Assembly (NCBI RefSeq): GCF_018332655.1
Contig: NZ_BOQL01000076.1
Coordinates: forward strand, 1 to 34,139
Direction: 5' to 3'
From: Actinoplanes auranticolor
GTDB taxonomy: Bacteria; Actinomycetota; Actinomycetes; Mycobacteriales; Micromonosporaceae
Length of the DNA stretch: 34,139 nucleotides
Numbering within the stretch: the first letter of the stretch is position 1; every line of letters starts with the position of its first letter. The notes beneath the pieces were generated by a model. The model was not told the DNA's origin. It worked only from the letters and a program-made list of their open reading frames with translations, and did not search any database. This document shows, piece after piece, positions 31,574 through 34,139 of this stretch. A program made the translations under genes and the position numbers.

Positions 31574-32007
31574 AAGGCGAGGGTGGCGGTGATCGTCGTG
31601 CCGGCTGCGGAGCTGAAGATGCGCAGTTCAGAGAGCTGCCGGGCGATCCACAGCCCGCGTCCGCCGGGCAGTGAAGGCGCGGGCAGGGTGTGTCCGGCGT
31701 GGGCCGGATCGGCCAGGCCCGTGCCACCGTCGCTGACCTCGCAGTGCAGGAGGCCGTCGGCCAGCCGGAGCCGCAGCCGGCCGGTGCCACCACCATGTCG
31801 GACGGCGTTGCTGGCCAGCTCGTGGGCGATCAGCACCATCGTGTCGACGGTCCGGGCGTCCGCCACCGTGGAGACATGGGCGGCGACGGTGGCCCGCACG
31901 CTGTACAAGCTGTCGTCGTCGAAGCCGAGCTCGACCAGCATCTCGCGGGTTTCCCCATCGGGCGTGCGGACTGCGGGGGAGGTGTCGGTCCGCTCACCGT
32001 TCGCCAT
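31570..32007 (-). CDS. Anti-sigma factor-like HATPase (RsbW family)
   Basis: A 145-residue GHKL ATPase domain protein: LIAHELASNAVRHGG (N-box with Glu and Asn), VSDGGTGLADP (G1-box) and GGRGLWIARQL (G2-box). Stand-alone domains of this kind in actinomycetes bind and phosphorylate STAS antagonists or hold sigma-B-like factors. It overlaps the upstream MEDS-STAS gene by 14 bp, so the two are co-translated as a partner-switch pair. Its stop codon shares CTAG with the stop of the convergent oxidoreductase gene. Confidence 0.85.
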   Translation of the reverse strand: MANGERTDTSPAVRTPDGETREMLVELGFDDDSLYSVRATVAAHVSTVADARTVDTMVLIAHELASNAVRHGGGTGRLRLRLADGLLHCEVSDGGTGLADPAHAGHTLPAPSLPGGRGLWIARQLSELRIFSSAAGTTITATLAF

Positions 32008-32851
32008 CGCGCACCAGCATTCGCAGCGCGGGAACGTCGGCGGCGCCCGCGACCGTCAACGTCCGCTCGATGGGCTCCGCGCACACCACGATCATCCGGC
32101 GCGACTCCGGCAGGTTCGCCGCCGTCCGCAGGATCACGGCCGCCGCGCCGGCGTCGATGAAGCGCAGGTGGTTCAGGTTGAGGTGCACGTCGTGATCCAG
32201 CCGGACGGCCTCGGCGAGCGCGTCGCTCAGCACGTCGGCCCGGGAGTAGTCGAGCTCTCCGGCCACCCGTACGCCCGGGGGCACATGCTGGCGGCAGATC
32301 CGCAGCACCGGGTCCTCGTGGTAGACGGTCGCCGCCACCGTCCGCGGATGCACCCGGGCGGCATAGGCGAGGGTGACCGGGTCGAAGCTGTCCCGGTTGT
32401 ACTCGCAGATGGCGGTCAGCCGCCCCGCGGCGAAGAGCCGGCCCACCTCGGACTCGAAGACCAGCAACTGCTCCGCGTTGGCCTGCGGGCGCGCGGCCCA
32501 GCACATGTCCGCGGTGATCCGCAGGCCGGCCTGGCCGTCCCGCTCCGCCTGGGCCAGCTCACGGGCGAGCAGCTCCACCATCGTGGCGGCATCCGGTCCC
32601 GTGCCGTTGCCCCACATCCGGCCGCTCTCGGCGACCGTGAGGCCCCGGCTGCCCTCCAGTCCCCGGTCCACCAGCTCGGCGCGCAGCCCGTCGACGTCGG
32701 CCGCGTCGGTGAAGCAGATGATCCGTTCGCTGCGGGCCTGCCCGGCGGCCACGAAGGCGGCCAGGATGTCCAGCCGCTCCTCCGGATCGGTGAAGGTCAG
32801 ACAGGCGTGGTCGCCTGGAGTGAGCCGATCCACCGGCGTCGTGGCGACCAT
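31994..32851 (-). CDS. MEDS-domain protein with C-terminal STAS (anti-sigma antagonist-like)
   Basis: A 285-residue protein. Residues about 8-165 are a MEDS sensory domain (GDHACLTFTDPEERLDIL, FVAAGQARSERIICFTD, ICEYNR), a family shared with DcmR that is often found in actinobacterial stress regulators. Residues about 190-280 form a STAS domain (LSDALAEAVRLDHDVHLN, HLRFIDAGAAAVILRTAA), with the phosphorylatable position of antagonists represented by FIDAGA rather than the usual D-S pair. A canonical serine is thus missing, which raises the possibility that it acts by sensing alone. GAGGAGG precedes the ATG. Coupled to the RsbW-like gene. Confidence 0.85.
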   Translation of the reverse strand: MVATTPVDRLTPGDHACLTFTDPEERLDILAAFVAAGQARSERIICFTDAADVDGLRAELVDRGLEGSRGLTVAESGRMWGNGTGPDAATMVELLARELAQAERDGQAGLRITADMCWAARPQANAEQLLVFESEVGRLFAAGRLTAICEYNRDSFDPVTLAYAARVHPRTVAATVYHEDPVLRICRQHVPPGVRVAGELDYSRADVLSDALAEAVRLDHDVHLNLNHLRFIDAGAAAVILRTAANLPESRRMIVVCAEPIERTLTVAGAADVPALRMLVRDGER

Positions 32852-32882
32852 GCGTCCTCCTCAGGAGCCCGGGGCTGAGAAG

Positions 32883-32908
32883 GTACCCGATGACGGGAGG
32901 GCTCAAGC
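32883..32908 (-). promoter_or_regulatory. SigB/SigF-type stress promoter of the MEDS-STAS operon
   Basis: On the minus strand GCTT (32908-32905) is 16 bp from GGGTAC (32888-32883). This fits the actinobacterial SigB consensus GNNT-N14/16-GGGTAC. A start about seven bases beyond would give a 25-base leader holding GAGGAGG before the ATG at 32851. Confidence 0.65.
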
Positions 32909-32911
32909 AAG

Positions 32912-32935
32912 GTTTGGCGGGACCGTCCGGGGTAA
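32912..32935 (+). promoter_or_regulatory. SigB/SigF-type stress promoter of the DUF2231-Rieske gene
   Basis: GTTT (32912-32915) is 14 bp from GGGTAA (32930-32935), again the SigB/SigF form. The start codon at 32946 lies ten bases on, so the message would be nearly leaderless. Confidence 0.65.
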
Positions 32936-32945
32936 CCCAGTCGGC

Positions 32946-33800
32946 ATGGTGCGGCAGACGATCTCCCGGCTCGAACAGGCCTCGGCGCTGGACGCCGTCA
33001 GCGACCGCCTCCAGGGCGCCGTGCAGAGTGCGATCAAGCCCAGACGCCTGCGGGACCTGCTGCACGGCACCTGGCTCGGCCACCCCCTGCACCCCGTCCT
33101 CGTCCAGCTCCCGGTGGGCGCCTTCATGAGCGCAGCGGTGCTGGACGCGCTGCCGGGTCAGGACAGAGCGGCGACCACTTTGATCGCCGTGGGCACGGCT
33201 GGTGCCGCGCCCGCGATCGCCGCCGGCCTCGTGGACTGGTCCTCGCTCTCGCGTGACCAGCGCCGGGTGGGCCTGATCCACGCCGCGGCCAACACGGTGG
33301 CTCTCGGCCTCTATGCCGGGTCACTCGTGGCGCGGCTGTCCGGCCGGCGAGGGCTGGGCAAGCTCCTGGGGTACGCCGGACTGAGCCTCGCCGGCGGGGG
33401 CGCCTATCTGGGTGGTCACCTCTCCTACGAGCAGGGCGCCCAGATGAACCACGGTTCGTCCGAGATGCTGCGCCTGCCGGAGGACTGGGCCGAGGTCGGC
33501 GAGGTGGCGGCTCTCCCGGAGGGCAAGCCGACGGTACGCACGATCGGCGACGTCCGGGTTCTGCTCTACCGCCTCGGCGACGAGGTCACGGCCATGGTGG
33601 AGCGGTGCGGCCACCAGGGCGGACCGCTCGGCGAAGGTGACGTGGAGGGGACGGGCGAGAGCGCCTGTGTCGTCTGCCCTTGGCACGGGAGCACGTTCCG
33701 CCTCAAGGACGGCTTGGTCGTGCACGGCCCGGCGGCCGGAGACCAGCCCACTCTGCGTACGCGGGTCCGTGACGGTGTGCTGAGCGTTGCCACCCCCTGA
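32946..33800 (+). CDS. DUF2231 membrane protein fused to a Rieske [2Fe-2S] domain
   Basis: A 284-residue protein. The N-terminal half has LHGTWLGHPLHPVLVQLPVG (39-58), the DUF2231 hallmark, and four membrane helices up to about residue 165. The C-terminal half (about 185-284) is a Rieske ferredoxin-like domain with C221-G-H223 and CPWH (Cys 244, His 247) for the cluster. It is probably a membrane electron-transfer or redox-sensing protein. The ATG at 32946 lacks a Shine-Dalgarno but sits ten bases from a stress-type promoter. Divergent from the MEDS-STAS/RsbW-like genes, likely in the same regulon. Confidence 0.88.
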   Translation: MVRQTISRLEQASALDAVSDRLQGAVQSAIKPRRLRDLLHGTWLGHPLHPVLVQLPVGAFMSAAVLDALPGQDRAATTLIAVGTAGAAPAIAAGLVDWSSLSRDQRRVGLIHAAANTVALGLYAGSLVARLSGRRGLGKLLGYAGLSLAGGGAYLGGHLSYEQGAQMNHGSSEMLRLPEDWAEVGEVAALPEGKPTVRTIGDVRVLLYRLGDEVTAMVERCGHQGGPLGEGDVEGTGESACVVCPWHGSTFRLKDGLVVHGPAAGDQPTLRTRVRDGVLSVATP

Positions 33801-34139
33801 GCGCGTTCCCGCAGGTCACCGCGTTGTGGCGTGGGACACGGGGGGTCGATTTGGAGCCCGGGAAACGAGCGGGTAATGTTTTGCGAGCCGGCAGGGAAAC
33901 GGGCGAGGCAAGCAGAACGAACTGACCAAGCGTCAGGGAGATCAGCTACCGGCCGTCCTGCCAAATCCTTCGAACTTCGGGATCGTAGCAACGCTGCCCT
34001 GCGCAGCGAAGCCCCGAGCCCGGGACGAAGGGTGCGCTAGGAACGAACGGCACGAACCGGGAGATACCGGTTGACAGGGCCAGGAAGACCTAGTAAAGTT
34101 GAACGAGTGCCCCGGGGACGGGTCGCCTAGTTGGGCGGC
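33801..34139 (+). promoter_or_regulatory. Gene-free region with tandem strong promoters, probable rRNA operon leader
   Basis: No coding region is supported. Two sigma-70-type promoters point rightwards: TTGGAG (33851-33856), 17 bp, TAATGT (33874-33879); and TTGACA (34071-34076), 17 bp, TAAAGT (34094-34099). The second is close to consensus. Tandem strong promoters ahead of a long G-rich leader with no ribosome binding site are typical for rrn operons of actinomycetes, so a 16S rRNA gene is expected beyond base 34139. The rRNA itself is not in view. Confidence 0.6.

Noticed and set aside
1..34139. CRISPR array
   Set aside because: The repeat clusters found have 7-18 bp units without regular spacers, and no cas genes are present.

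Overview
The window comes from a high-G+C actinomycete, most likely a member of the Micromonosporaceae (an Actinoplanes-like genome). This is inferred from the G+C-rich actinobacterial codon usage, the Glu-Asp-Phe tRNA cluster, the actinobacterial AICE gene set and the crtE/crtI/idi/crtB neighbourhood. No database search was possible, so the genus is inference.

Bases 1-20062 are one integrated element of the AICE class (actinomycete integrative and conjugative element), inserted into a tRNA-Phe(GAA) gene. A 21-bp direct repeat (1-21 and 20042-20062) marks the two att sites, and the window opens inside the left one. From left to right the element holds: a low-G+C cargo island with a C5 DNA methyltransferase, an AAA/ABC-type ATPase and an HNH nuclease, which resembles a Septu-type defence pair beside a methylase; small hypothetical genes; a minus-strand regulator module (XRE/TPR regulator translationally coupled to a PP2C-like protein, plus a small HTH-like gene with palindromic operators); a long plus-strand operon of small zinc-ribbon and spread-like proteins; an FtsK/TraB-type DNA translocase; a repeat cluster suited to a transfer locus (clt); a membrane protein; a second, divergent methyltransferase; a Prim-Pol replication protein; a DUF3631 ATPase; a 9-bp iteron array suited to an origin; and xis and int next to the right att site. 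Integrase, excisionase, Prim-Pol/DUF3631 replication and single-protein DNA translocation together form a complete, apparently intact excise-replicate-transfer cycle.

Bases 20018-20327 hold tRNA-Phe, tRNA-Asp and tRNA-Glu on the minus strand. Bases 20469-27973 are a photoprotection cluster. A B12-domain MerR regulator (LitR/CarH-like), idi, crtI and crtE lie on the minus strand; crtB and a DNA photolyase lie divergently on the plus strand. The genes supply IPP/DMAPP balance, GGPP, phytoene and desaturated carotene (probably lycopene; no cyclase is seen here), with likely light control through the B12 regulator.

Bases 28158-33800 hold a secreted TIM-barrel-like protein, a serine beta-lactamase-family hydrolase, a flavin disulfide oxidoreductase, and a stress-signalling pair (HATPase anti-sigma-like protein and MEDS-STAS protein) divergent from a DUF2231-Rieske membrane protein. 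Two back-to-back promoters of stress sigma-factor (SigB/SigF) type lie between the last two. The final 340 bases contain no gene but carry two strong tandem sigma-70-type promoters, probably leading into an rRNA operon just beyond the window.
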